DNA of 64,000 nt. Source: Sphingopyxis sp. BSN-002 (GTDB taxonomy: Bacteria > Pseudomonadota > Alphaproteobacteria > Sphingomonadales > Sphingomonadaceae). Positions within the stretch are counted from its first letter, which is position 1. Each line of letters starts with the position of its first letter. Under the pieces are notes generated by a model that was not told the DNA's origin, did no database searches, and saw nothing but the letters and a program-made list of their open reading frames with translations. The stretch spans positions 2,622,501 through 2,686,500 of the forward strand of contig NZ_CP091804.1 in the NCBI RefSeq assembly GCF_022024275.1, in the 5' to 3' direction. This document shows, in pieces, positions 36,380 through 43,853 of this stretch. The position numbers and the translations under genes were made by a program.

Positions 36380-36434
36380 ATATAGTCCTCTGGCAGACCC
36401 AAAAGGGGCGCTGCCGTCAATATCCTAGTCCGCG

Positions 36435-36466
36435 GTCACCCAATTACAATATGGCAATTGGGTGAC
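36435..36466. promoter_or_regulatory. Perfect dyad between clpP and clpX
   Basis: GTCACCCAATT (36435-36445) and AATTGGGTGAC (36456-36466) are perfect 11-bp inverted arms around a ten-base loop. The site lies in the 180-base gap, 56 bases upstream of clpX. No T tract follows in either direction. It might be a transcription-factor site for a separate clpX promoter or an RNA stem that adjusts clpX relative to clpP. Confidence 0.55.
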
Positions 36467-36559
36467 ATCGGGACAATGTCTACTCGTATCGGCTTGCGGC
36501 AAAGGGGGCGTCAAGAAACGCGGTTAGCGCTCCCTTTCGGTCCCCGACCGCGTTGCGCC

Positions 36560-37210
36560 TCAGGGCGTCGGGCCTTCGCTCTGGGTCGCGGCACCGGTCT
36601 CGCCATCGGCGGGCGGGCGCGATCCGAAGACATGATCGACGAGTCCGAATTCCTTGGCTTCCTCGGCCTCGAGGAAGGTATCGCGATCCATCGCCTTCTC
36701 GATCTCTTTCAGCGACTTGCCGGTGTATTTCACATAAAGGTCGTTCATCCGCTTGCGGATGCGCAGGATCTCGCGCGCCTGGATTTCGATGTCCGATGCC
36801 ATGCCGCGTGCGCCGCCCGACGGCTGGTGGATCATCACGCGGGCGTTGGGAAGCGCGACGCGCATTCCGGGTTCGCCGGCCGCGAGCAGGAAGCTGCCCA
36901 TCGAGGCGGCCTGGCCGATGCAGAAGGTGCCGACGCGCGGGCGGATGTATTGCATCGTGTCGTGGATCGCCATGCCCGCCGTGACGACGCCGCCCGGCGA
37001 GTTGATGTACATGAAGATGTCCTTCTTCGGATTCTCCGATTCGAGGAACAGCAGCTGCGCGGTGATCAGCGAAGCCATATTGTCCTCGACCTCGCCGGTG
37101 ACGAAGATGATCCGTTCGCGCAGCAGGCGCGAGAAAATGTCGAAGCTGCGTTCGCCGCGGCTCGTCTGTTCGACGACGACGGGAACAAGGGCGGCCAGCG
37201 GATCGATCAT
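36560..37210 (-). CDS. clpP: ATP-dependent Clp protease proteolytic subunit ClpP
   Basis: The 216-aa protease has the catalytic Ser in [16 protein letters not shown] and His in [11 protein letters not shown]; the Asp lies in [12 protein letters not shown], giving the Ser-His-Asp triad. [14 protein letters not shown] and [20 protein letters not shown] are family signatures. It forms the tetradecameric chamber served by ClpX. It starts at ATG 37210 with AAGGACTTTTTCCCG before it, a weak ribosome site. Confidence 0.98.
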   Translation of the reverse strand: MIDPLAALVPVVVEQTSRGERSFDIFSRLLRERIIFVTGEVEDNMASLITAQLLFLESENPKKDIFMYINSPGGVVTAGMAIHDTMQYIRPRVGTFCIGQAASMGSFLLAAGEPGMRVALPNARVMIHQPSGGARGMASDIEIQAREILRIRKRMNDLYVKYTGKSLKEIEKAMDRDTFLEAEEAKEFGLVDHVFGSRPPADGETGAATQSEGPTP

Positions 37211-37312
37211 CGGGAAAAAGTCCTTACAAGTTTCGGGTCGCCGCGCCGAGGACCGGCGGGCTGCCCCTCCGCCATCCTACATCGGCGCGCGGCGAAAGGG
37301 ATTCAAGGGGGC

Positions 37313-37339
37313 AAAAAAAGGGGCGGGATGTCCCGCCCC
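37313..37339 (-). terminator. Terminator of fdxA
   Basis: GGGGCGGGA-tg-TCCCGCCCC (37320-37339) is a nine-bp stem. On the minus strand it is followed by seven T bases (the A-run at 37313-37319). It lies 23 bases after the fdxA stop and separates it from clpP. Confidence 0.85.
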
Positions 37340-37361
37340 GGTATTTCGATTGTCGGAGGGC

Positions 37362-37700
37362 TCAGTCGCCTTCGCCGGGTTCCGCCGAGAAATGATTCTC
37401 GTACTTGTCCTCGACGCCCTTCCATTCGTCGGCGTCGGCCGGCGTGTCCTTCTTGACCGTAATGTTCGGCCATTCGGCGCTGAACTTGCTGTTCACTTCC
37501 AGCCATTTTTCAAGGCCGCTCTCGGTGTCGGGCAGGATCGCTTCGGCCGGGCATTCGGGTTCGCAGACGCCGCAGTCGATGCACTCGTTCGGGTTGATGA
37601 CGAGCATGTTCTCGCCCTCATAGAAACAGTCGACGGGGCATACCTCGACGCAGTCCATATATTTGCACCGGATGCAGGCGTCGGTGACGACATAGGTCAT
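37362..37700 (-). CDS. fdxA: 7Fe ferredoxin FdxA
   Basis: The 112-aa protein starts [25 protein letters not shown], the hallmark of FdxA with a [3Fe-4S] plus [4Fe-4S] pair. [18 protein letters not shown] holds the second motif. The start ATG at 37700 was preferred to 37745 because family members start at MTYVV. It carries electrons in the cytosol; the partners are not stated by context. The gene is flanked by an unusual perfect dyad upstream and a strong terminator downstream. Confidence 0.96.
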   Translation of the reverse strand: MTYVVTDACIRCKYMDCVEVCPVDCFYEGENMLVINPNECIDCGVCEPECPAEAILPDTESGLEKWLEVNSKFSAEWPNITVKKDTPADADEWKGVEDKYENHFSAEPGEGD

Positions 37701-37764
37701 GGGCTTTGGCTCCCTTGGCCGGCGGCACCCTTGCCGTCCGGACACTGATCGGACCCGCCTCTAG

Positions 37765-37785
37765 GACGCGCGAATATCGCGCGTC
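37765..37785. promoter_or_regulatory. Perfect 9-bp dyad upstream of fdxA
   Basis: GACGCGCGA-ata-TCGCGCGTC (two nine-base arms around three bases) lies 64 bases before the fdxA start. A weaker copy of the motif (ACGCGA-aaata-TCGCGT) occurs at 8523-8539, just before the copper chaperone gene. It may be an operator, or a short hairpin in the leader RNA. Confidence 0.5.
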
Positions 37786-37873
37786 AACGCAAAGCGACAG
37801 TTGCGAATCACTCTCATTCGGTACGCGAATTGCCACCTATTTCGCAGGCAGCTTTTCCTCTGCCGCCGATAGT

Positions 37874-38173
37874 TCAGCTGGCGGCGGCGGGAGCCTCGCC
37901 GTCCAGCCGGGTGTAGCAGGCTTGCGCTTCGGGCGCGGGGCCTCGGCGTAGCGGCAACGACAGGAGGCGGATCACCTCGATTCGTTCACCGACCGGCAGC
38001 ACCAGCGTCGACCCTGCATGCACCGACGCCGAGGCGCGGGTGATCCGGCGCCCGTCGAGCCGGATGTGTCCGGCGGCAATCATGGCCTGCGCGATGCTGC
38101 GCGAGCGCGCGAAGCGCAAATACCAGAGCAGCTTGTCGAGCCGGATGCTTCCTGCTGCGCCGGGACTCGCCAT
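37874..38173 (-). CDS. S4-domain RNA-binding protein (HslR/Hsp15-like)
   Basis: The 99-aa protein starts MASPGAAGSIRLDKLLWYLRFARSRS, an S4 domain (about 10-70) with RLDKLLW and IRLDGRRITRAS. Hsp15 binds free 50S subunits carrying stalled nascent chains and recycles them in E. coli; a similar role here is inferred. A Pro/Ala-rich tail follows. Its start overlaps the helicase stop at 38173 by one base, so the two are read together. Confidence 0.85.
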   Translation of the reverse strand: MASPGAAGSIRLDKLLWYLRFARSRSIAQAMIAAGHIRLDGRRITRASASVHAGSTLVLPVGERIEVIRLLSLPLRRGPAPEAQACYTRLDGEAPAAAS

Positions 38174-40935
38174 CAGTCCTTCCGTGCGTCGGCAAGCATG
38201 GCGGCGAGGCCGGCGAAGGGGCTGTTGGGCGACGGGCCACGGCGAGGCGGCCGGTCGGGGCGCGGGGGACGCGCCACTGCCCCGGCGGGTTTGGCCGGCT
38301 TGCCGCGCCGGTTCTTGCCCCGTTTCGCTGTCGAGGGCGGGCGTTCGCCGTGGGGGGCGGGCTTGGGCGCGGCCTCTGGGCGCTTTGTCCGTTTGCCCTG
38401 CTTGCGACGCTCGCGGCTGTCGCTGCGCTTGAGTCCGGCCCAGCGCCAGCGCTCGAGCGCGGGATCGCCGACGCTGCGGAAGCCGAAGCTGCCCAGCAGG
38501 GCGCGGCGCGTCTCTTCGTCGAGGCCGAGCGAGGTGGCGAGCGCGGGATCGATCGCGAAGCCTGGAAGCGCGACCTGGTCGACGCCATCGGGATGCTCGT
38601 CATGATCGGCTTCGCCGCGTGCAACGGGCGCGGTCGGCGCCGCCGCGGCCTGCATGCGCGCGGCATGCGCCTGTCGCGCCAGCTTTTCAGCCATGTCGAT
38701 CCGCAGCCAGCCGTTGGCGCAGCGGCGGAAGCCCGCGATGACGAGCGCCGCGTGGTTTCCGCTCTTCTGGATGACCGCGCCTTGCGGTGGCAGCGCCGGA
38801 ATCGCCGTTCCCTGTTGCGCCGCCATCAGTGCGGCGCGCCAGCGCACCGCCTCGGGCTTCAGCAACTGGGGGTGGAAGATGTCGAGCGAGCCGATGGTGA
38901 GGCCGAGCTTGCGGAGTTGCGGGCGCTCGTCCGCGGTGATTGCCGCAAGCTGACTCTCGACCGCGGTGCGACTTGCCGTGCCGCCGCCATCGACGAGCGC
39001 GGCGAGCAGGGCCCGGACGCAGGGCGGGGTGAAAAGGTCGCCCGCGGCTTCCCCCATCGCGGCGAGTGGCGCGGCATGGCGCGCGAGCTGCTGCGCGACG
39101 AAGGCCTGCAGCCGTTCCGAAATCGCCTGGACCTGCTGGATCTCGAGGCGGCGGAGCGAGGGATCGATCTGGATCGAAGGCTGGACGAGCGTTGGCCCGC
39201 GCGCGAGCGTCGCGACGACATGACCGTGCCAGGCGAGGCGCGGCGCGGTGCCGGGTTCGCTGACGAGCGTCAGGCCATTGTCTTCGCCGGCGGCGAGCGT
39301 CGCCGCGCGGCGCGACAGCTCGCCGCGCAAATGTTTTTCGGCAGCGGCGAGCAGCAGGCGGTGGTCGCTTGCGCGGGCTTTCGCGTCGACCTTGAAGGAA
39401 AACCCGCTGAGTGTGCCGATTGCCTCGCCATCGACCGCGACGGTGCCGTCAGGCCCGACCGCGACCGGTAGCGCCGCGTGGCGCTGTCCGGCGTCGCGGA
39501 GCAGCAGCGCCAGCCGCCGGTCGACGAAACGCTGTGCGAGCGCGGCGTGGAGCGCGTCGGAGAGGCGCGATTCGAGCGCTTGCGTCTGTTCGGTCCAGCC
39601 CGCCCCGCCGGCGATCCAGTCGCCGCGCTGTGCGATGAAGCAGAGGGTGCGCACCGCAGCGATCCGGCTGGCAAGCTGGTCGATGTCGCCGTCGACGTCG
39701 TCCAGCCGGGCGAGGCGTTTCGCGAACCAGTCGGGATCGATCATCCCGTCGCCACTCGTGCGCCATTGCCAGAGCTTCAGCACGGTTCGGCTGTGATGTT
39801 CGGCGCCGAGCTGCTCGAAATCGGGGAGCCCGCAGACGTCCCACAGGCGCTCGACGGCTTCGGCTTCGCCGGCGCGCATCCGGACTTCCATATCGCCCGC
39901 CAGATGCTTGAGTACGGCCAGGTCGACAGCCTCGGGCGCGGCGCGCAGCACTTGCTCCGTCGGCGGCTGCGCCAGATCGGCGAGCAGCCGGTCGAGCGTG
40001 TCGTAGCGCGGGGACGGGTTGCGCCAGAACAGGCTGCCCAGCGGCGGGAAATGATGCCCCTCGATCGCGAGAATTTCCTCGGGGGTGAAGCCGCCCTGCG
40101 GCAGGCCCACGGTCCCGAAGCTGCCATCCTGCTGGTGACGCCCGGCGCGCCCCGCGATCTGCGCCATTTCCGAGATCGTCAGGCGGCGGAGGCGGCGGCC
40201 GTCGAACTTCTGCAGGCTCGCGAAGGCGACATGCTGGACGTCGAGGTTGAGCCCCATGCCGATCGCGTCGGTGGCGACGAGATAATCGACCTCGCCCGCC
40301 TCGAACATCGCGACCTGCGCGTTGCGCGTCTTCGGGCTGAGCGCGCCCATGACGACCGCGGCGCCGCCCGAGAAACGGCGGAGCATTTCGGCGATCGCGT
40401 AGACCTCTTCGGCGGAAAAGGCGACGATCGCCGAGCGCTTGGGCAGCCGCGACAGCTTCGACGTGCCGGCATAGCTCAGGGTGGAGAAGCGCGGGCGGGT
40501 GATGATTTCGGCCTCGGGGACCAGGCTTTTGACGAGTCCCCGGATCGTCGCCGACCCGAGGATCATCGTCTCCTCGCGGCCGCGTGCGCGGAGCAGGCGG
40601 TCGGTGAAGACATGGCCGCGTTCGGGATCGGCGCCGAGCTGTGCTTCGTCGATCCCGACGAAGGCGACATCGCGGTCGACCGGCAGCGCCTCCATCGTGC
40701 CGAGGAGATAGCGCGCGCCGGGCGGCATGATCCGCTCCTCGCCGGTGATCAGTGCGACCTCCGCCGGTCCCTTGATCGCGACGACCCGGTCGTAGACCTC
40801 GCGCGCAAGCAGGCGAAGCGGGAAGCCGATCATGCCGCTCGACCGGGCGGTCAGACGCTCGACCGCCAAATGGGTTTTGCCGGTGTTGGTGGGGCCAAGG
40901 ACAGCCTTGACCAGGTGGGAAGAGGGTGACGCCAT
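38173..40935 (-). CDS. SUV3-like DEAD/DEAH-box RNA helicase
   Basis: The 920-aa protein starts at ATG 40935 (MASPSSHLVKAVLGPTNTGKT). Walker A is GPTNTGKT, followed by GFPLRLLAREVYDRVV, the box AFVGIDEAQLGADPERG (DEAQ in place of DEAD), and a C-terminal helicase lobe with TDAIGMGLNLDVQHVAF. These match the SUPV3L1/mitochondrial-type helicases. The last about 130 residues are a basic, Arg/Pro-rich tail that is presumably disordered and RNA-binding. The helicase probably remodels RNA or the degradosome; the substrate is unproved. It is coupled to the S4 gene. Confidence 0.88.
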   Translation of the reverse strand: MASPSSHLVKAVLGPTNTGKTHLAVERLTARSSGMIGFPLRLLAREVYDRVVAIKGPAEVALITGEERIMPPGARYLLGTMEALPVDRDVAFVGIDEAQLGADPERGHVFTDRLLRARGREETMILGSATIRGLVKSLVPEAEIITRPRFSTLSYAGTSKLSRLPKRSAIVAFSAEEVYAIAEMLRRFSGGAAVVMGALSPKTRNAQVAMFEAGEVDYLVATDAIGMGLNLDVQHVAFASLQKFDGRRLRRLTISEMAQIAGRAGRHQQDGSFGTVGLPQGGFTPEEILAIEGHHFPPLGSLFWRNPSPRYDTLDRLLADLAQPPTEQVLRAAPEAVDLAVLKHLAGDMEVRMRAGEAEAVERLWDVCGLPDFEQLGAEHHSRTVLKLWQWRTSGDGMIDPDWFAKRLARLDDVDGDIDQLASRIAAVRTLCFIAQRGDWIAGGAGWTEQTQALESRLSDALHAALAQRFVDRRLALLLRDAGQRHAALPVAVGPDGTVAVDGEAIGTLSGFSFKVDAKARASDHRLLLAAAEKHLRGELSRRAATLAAGEDNGLTLVSEPGTAPRLAWHGHVVATLARGPTLVQPSIQIDPSLRRLEIQQVQAISERLQAFVAQQLARHAAPLAAMGEAAGDLFTPPCVRALLAALVDGGGTASRTAVESQLAAITADERPQLRKLGLTIGSLDIFHPQLLKPEAVRWRAALMAAQQGTAIPALPPQGAVIQKSGNHAALVIAGFRRCANGWLRIDMAEKLARQAHAARMQAAAAPTAPVARGEADHDEHPDGVDQVALPGFAIDPALATSLGLDEETRRALLGSFGFRSVGDPALERWRWAGLKRSDSRERRKQGKRTKRPEAAPKPAPHGERPPSTAKRGKNRRGKPAKPAGAVARPPRPDRPPRRGPSPNSPFAGLAAMLADARKD

Positions 40936-41172
40936 TGTCTTGTTCCCTCTGCTGGCATGCGCGCGTTCCGGGCGCAACAGGCGATCGTCGAACGGCGGCC
41001 CCGGGGGTCGTATTTTCTGCCGGACGGCACGTCACGGCGTGCCGCCGCCACGGCCCGCCGCAACGGCGGCGGCGGCGCAGGGCATTAAATTGACTTTAAC
41101 GACCTTTCTTTACAGACGAACGGTCGAAAAGATCATCGACGGCCGGGTCTAGGGAGGCCCGTCGAGCGGGGG

Positions 41173-42774
41173 TTGCACTTCTTGTTCCAGCGCCACGAAC
41201 CCATTGCGGGCCATGGATCCCTTGCGGGGATTTCCGGCAATGCGGCCGCGCTTTCGATGGCGCAGGCGATTCCGCTGCGGACGGCGGACGGCGATGGCGA
41301 GTCCCGGCCGACCTGGCGTGACCGGCTCGCGCTGCTCGATCTTGTTCCCGATCTTGGCGACAATATCGGCTCGCGCGAATGGTGGCGCGGCCTTGCGACA
41401 TTAACTCTTCTCTGCGGCGCGGCGATTGCGACCTTCCCCGGCATCCGGCCGCTGGAGGCGCACGGCACGCCGGTGCTTGGCGCCGCCGATTTCAACGAGG
41501 CGCGTGCGCAGATGATCGTGCCGCTGGCCTATGGCGGCGACACCGGCCGCCATATGGCGGCAACCGATGCGGTTCGCCCGCTGGCGCAGACGCCCGAGCG
41601 CCCGCAGATCGAACTGACCGCGACGCTTGGCGCGGGGGACAGCTTCGCGCGCCTGCTCGAACGCTCCGGCGTCGGCAGTGCCGATGCCGCGGCGCTGGCC
41701 AGCCAGGTGTCGGGCGCCGTGCCGCTCGCCGATATCGCGCCGGGAACCCGAATCGACCTGATCCTCGGTCGCCGCGCTGCGCGCACGATGCCCCGCCCGG
41801 TCGAGGCGCTTGCGATGCGCGCGCGCTTCGACCTCAGGATCGAGATGGAGCGGATCGACGGCCGGCTCGTGATGCGCCGCATCCCGATTGCGGTCGACGC
41901 GACGCCGCTGCGCATCCGCGGGCGCGTGGGCGACAGCCTGTATCGCTCGGCGCGCGCCGCAGGCGCATCGCCCGAATCGATCCAGTCCTATCTCCGCGTT
42001 ATCGGCCGCCAGATTTCGGTCGGCAGCGACATTCGTGCGAGCGACGAGTTCGATATCATCGTCGACCATCGCCGCGCCGAAACGGGCGAGAGCGAAACCG
42101 GCAAGCTTCTCTACGCGGGCCTCGTTCGCGGCGGGAAGCCGAAGCTGTCGATGATTGAATGGACCGTCGACGGCCGCACCCAATGGTTCGAGGCATCGGG
42201 CGTCGGCCAGCAGAGCTCGGGCGGCGTCGGTCGTCCGACCAACGGCCGTATCACGTCGACCTTCGGCATGCGCCGCCATCCCATCCTCGGCTACAAGCGG
42301 ATGCACAGCGGCGTCGATTTCGGCGGCGGTTACGGCGCGCCGATCTATGCCGTGAGCGACGGCCTCGTCACCATCGCCGGCCGCACCGGCGGCTTCGGCA
42401 ATTATGTGAAGCTCAGCCACGGAGCGGGCCTTGGCACCGGCTATGGCCATATGAGCCGCATCGCGGTGCGCCCCGGCCAGCATGTCTCGCGCGGCCAGGT
42501 CATCGGATATATCGGTTCGACTGGCCTTTCGACCGGGCCGCATCTCCATTTCGAAGTCTATCGCAACGGCGTGGCGGTGAATCCGATGTCGGTGTCGTTC
42601 GTCACGCGGGCGCAGCTCGAAGGCAAGGCGCTCGCCGATTTCCGTGCGCGCATCCGCCAGCTGACGTCGGTCGTTCCGGGCGCCGCGATGAACGCTGCGC
42701 CCGTCAGGCCCGCCGAAGGGCCAAAGCTCGGCTCGCTTGCCGACGTCGCGACGAAGCGCGCCGGCGGTCTCTGA
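41173..42774 (+). CDS. M23-family metallopeptidase, membrane-anchored
   Basis: The 533-aa protein contains an inner-membrane helix (about 75-95, GLATLTLLCGAAIATFPG) and a long periplasmic segment. A C-terminal LytM/M23 domain (about 370-480) has zinc ligands HSGVDFG (H-x-x-x-D) and HLHFE. It probably acts on peptidoglycan crosslinks. The start at 41173 is a TTG and is uncertain; ATG at 41257 is in frame and gives about 505 residues with the membrane segment intact. The gene is divergent from the helicase and precedes hemB. Confidence 0.9.
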   Translation: MHFLFQRHEPIAGHGSLAGISGNAAALSMAQAIPLRTADGDGESRPTWRDRLALLDLVPDLGDNIGSREWWRGLATLTLLCGAAIATFPGIRPLEAHGTPVLGAADFNEARAQMIVPLAYGGDTGRHMAATDAVRPLAQTPERPQIELTATLGAGDSFARLLERSGVGSADAAALASQVSGAVPLADIAPGTRIDLILGRRAARTMPRPVEALAMRARFDLRIEMERIDGRLVMRRIPIAVDATPLRIRGRVGDSLYRSARAAGASPESIQSYLRVIGRQISVGSDIRASDEFDIIVDHRRAETGESETGKLLYAGLVRGGKPKLSMIEWTVDGRTQWFEASGVGQQSSGGVGRPTNGRITSTFGMRRHPILGYKRMHSGVDFGGGYGAPIYAVSDGLVTIAGRTGGFGNYVKLSHGAGLGTGYGHMSRIAVRPGQHVSRGQVIGYIGSTGLSTGPHLHFEVYRNGVAVNPMSVSFVTRAQLEGKALADFRARIRQLTSVVPGAAMNAAPVRPAEGPKLGSLADVATKRAGGL

Positions 42775-42835
42775 CAACCGCGACGCGAAACCAATAACCA
42801 TTTGCCCCGCGCCGCCGCGTCGCTATGCACGCCGC

Positions 42836-43834
42836 ATGACTCATGCCGCCTATCCCGACCTGCGCCTGCGCCGCACGCGCCGCACCGGTTGGAGCCGCGC
42901 GATGGTCCGCGAGAACCATCTGACCCCCTCGAACCTGATCTGGCCACTTTTCGTCTGTCCGGGGACCGCGACAGAAGAACCGATCGCCAGCCTGCCGGGC
43001 GTCTCGCGCTGGTCGGTCGACCGGATCGTCGAGCGCGCAAAGGAAGCGGCGGCTGCGGGCATCCCGTGCCTCGCGCTCTTTCCCTATACCGAGCCCGACC
43101 GGCGGAGCGCCGACGGTGCCGAGGCGCTCAATCCCGACAATCTGATGTGCAAGGCGGTCGCTGCGATCAAGCAGGCGCTCGGCGACGCGATCGGCGTGCT
43201 CACCGACGTCGCCCTCGATCCCTACACCAGCCACGGCCAGGACGGGCTGATCGACGATGCGGGTTATGTCCTCAACGACGAGACGGTCGATGTCCTTGTC
43301 GGTCAGGCGCTGAATCAGGCGCGCGCCGGCGCCGACATTATCGCGCCCAGCGACATGATGGACGGCCGTGTCGGCGCGATCCGCGAAGCGCTCGAGATGG
43401 AGGGCTTTGGCCATGTCCAGATCATGAGCTATGCCGCCAAATATGCCTCGGCCTTCTATGGCCCGTTCCGCGACGCCGTCGGTTCGCGCGGATTGCTCAA
43501 GGGCGACAAGAAGACCTATCAGATGGACCCGGCCAACGTCGAAGAGGCGCTGCGCGAGGTCGAACAGGATCTCGCCGAGGGCGCCGACAGCGTGATGGTG
43601 AAGCCGGGGCTCCCGTATCTGGACGTCGTGCGCGCCGTTAAGGATCATTTCGCGGTGCCCGTCTATGCTTATCAGGTGTCGGGCGAATATGCGATGATCG
43701 AGGCGGCCGCTGCGGCGGGCGCCGGGGACCGCGATGCGCTCGTACTCGAAACCTTGCTCGCTTTCCGCCGCGCCGGTGCGTCGGGCGTGCTCACCTATCA
43801 CGCGTTGCATGCGGCGCGACTTTTGAACGACTGA
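42836..43834 (+). CDS. hemB: Delta-aminolevulinic acid dehydratase (porphobilinogen synthase), Mg type
   Basis: The 332-aa enzyme condenses two aminolevulinates to porphobilinogen for haem. Family residues are NLIWPLFVCPGT, MSYAAKYASAFYGPFRDA and SVMVKPGLPYLD with the Schiff-base lysines. In the metal site the zinc-type TDVCFCEYTSHGHCG is replaced by TDVALDPYTSHGQDG, so all three zinc cysteines are absent and Asp is present. That is the Mg-dependent, alphaproteobacterial and pseudomonad kind. The start ATG 42836 is taken over 42737, which would add a non-conserved extension. Confidence 0.97.
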   Translation: MTHAAYPDLRLRRTRRTGWSRAMVRENHLTPSNLIWPLFVCPGTATEEPIASLPGVSRWSVDRIVERAKEAAAAGIPCLALFPYTEPDRRSADGAEALNPDNLMCKAVAAIKQALGDAIGVLTDVALDPYTSHGQDGLIDDAGYVLNDETVDVLVGQALNQARAGADIIAPSDMMDGRVGAIREALEMEGFGHVQIMSYAAKYASAFYGPFRDAVGSRGLLKGDKKTYQMDPANVEEALREVEQDLAEGADSVMVKPGLPYLDVVRAVKDHFAVPVYAYQVSGEYAMIEAAAAAGAGDRDALVLETLLAFRRAGASGVLTYHALHAARLLND

Positions 43835-43853
43835 CCGGCCGGGTGGGGGATAG

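Noticed and set aside
40936..41172. Promoter or RNA element between helicase and M23 peptidase genes
   Set aside because: A TTGACT at 41090 lacks a convincing -10 partner, and the GC-rich stems near 41045-41080 look like compositional bias, so I did not call it.
39478..42801. Long open frames opposite the helicase and M23 peptidase genes
   Set aside because: They mirror the real coding strand, have no domain, no ribosome site and Arg/Ala/Asp-biased composition typical of shadows.
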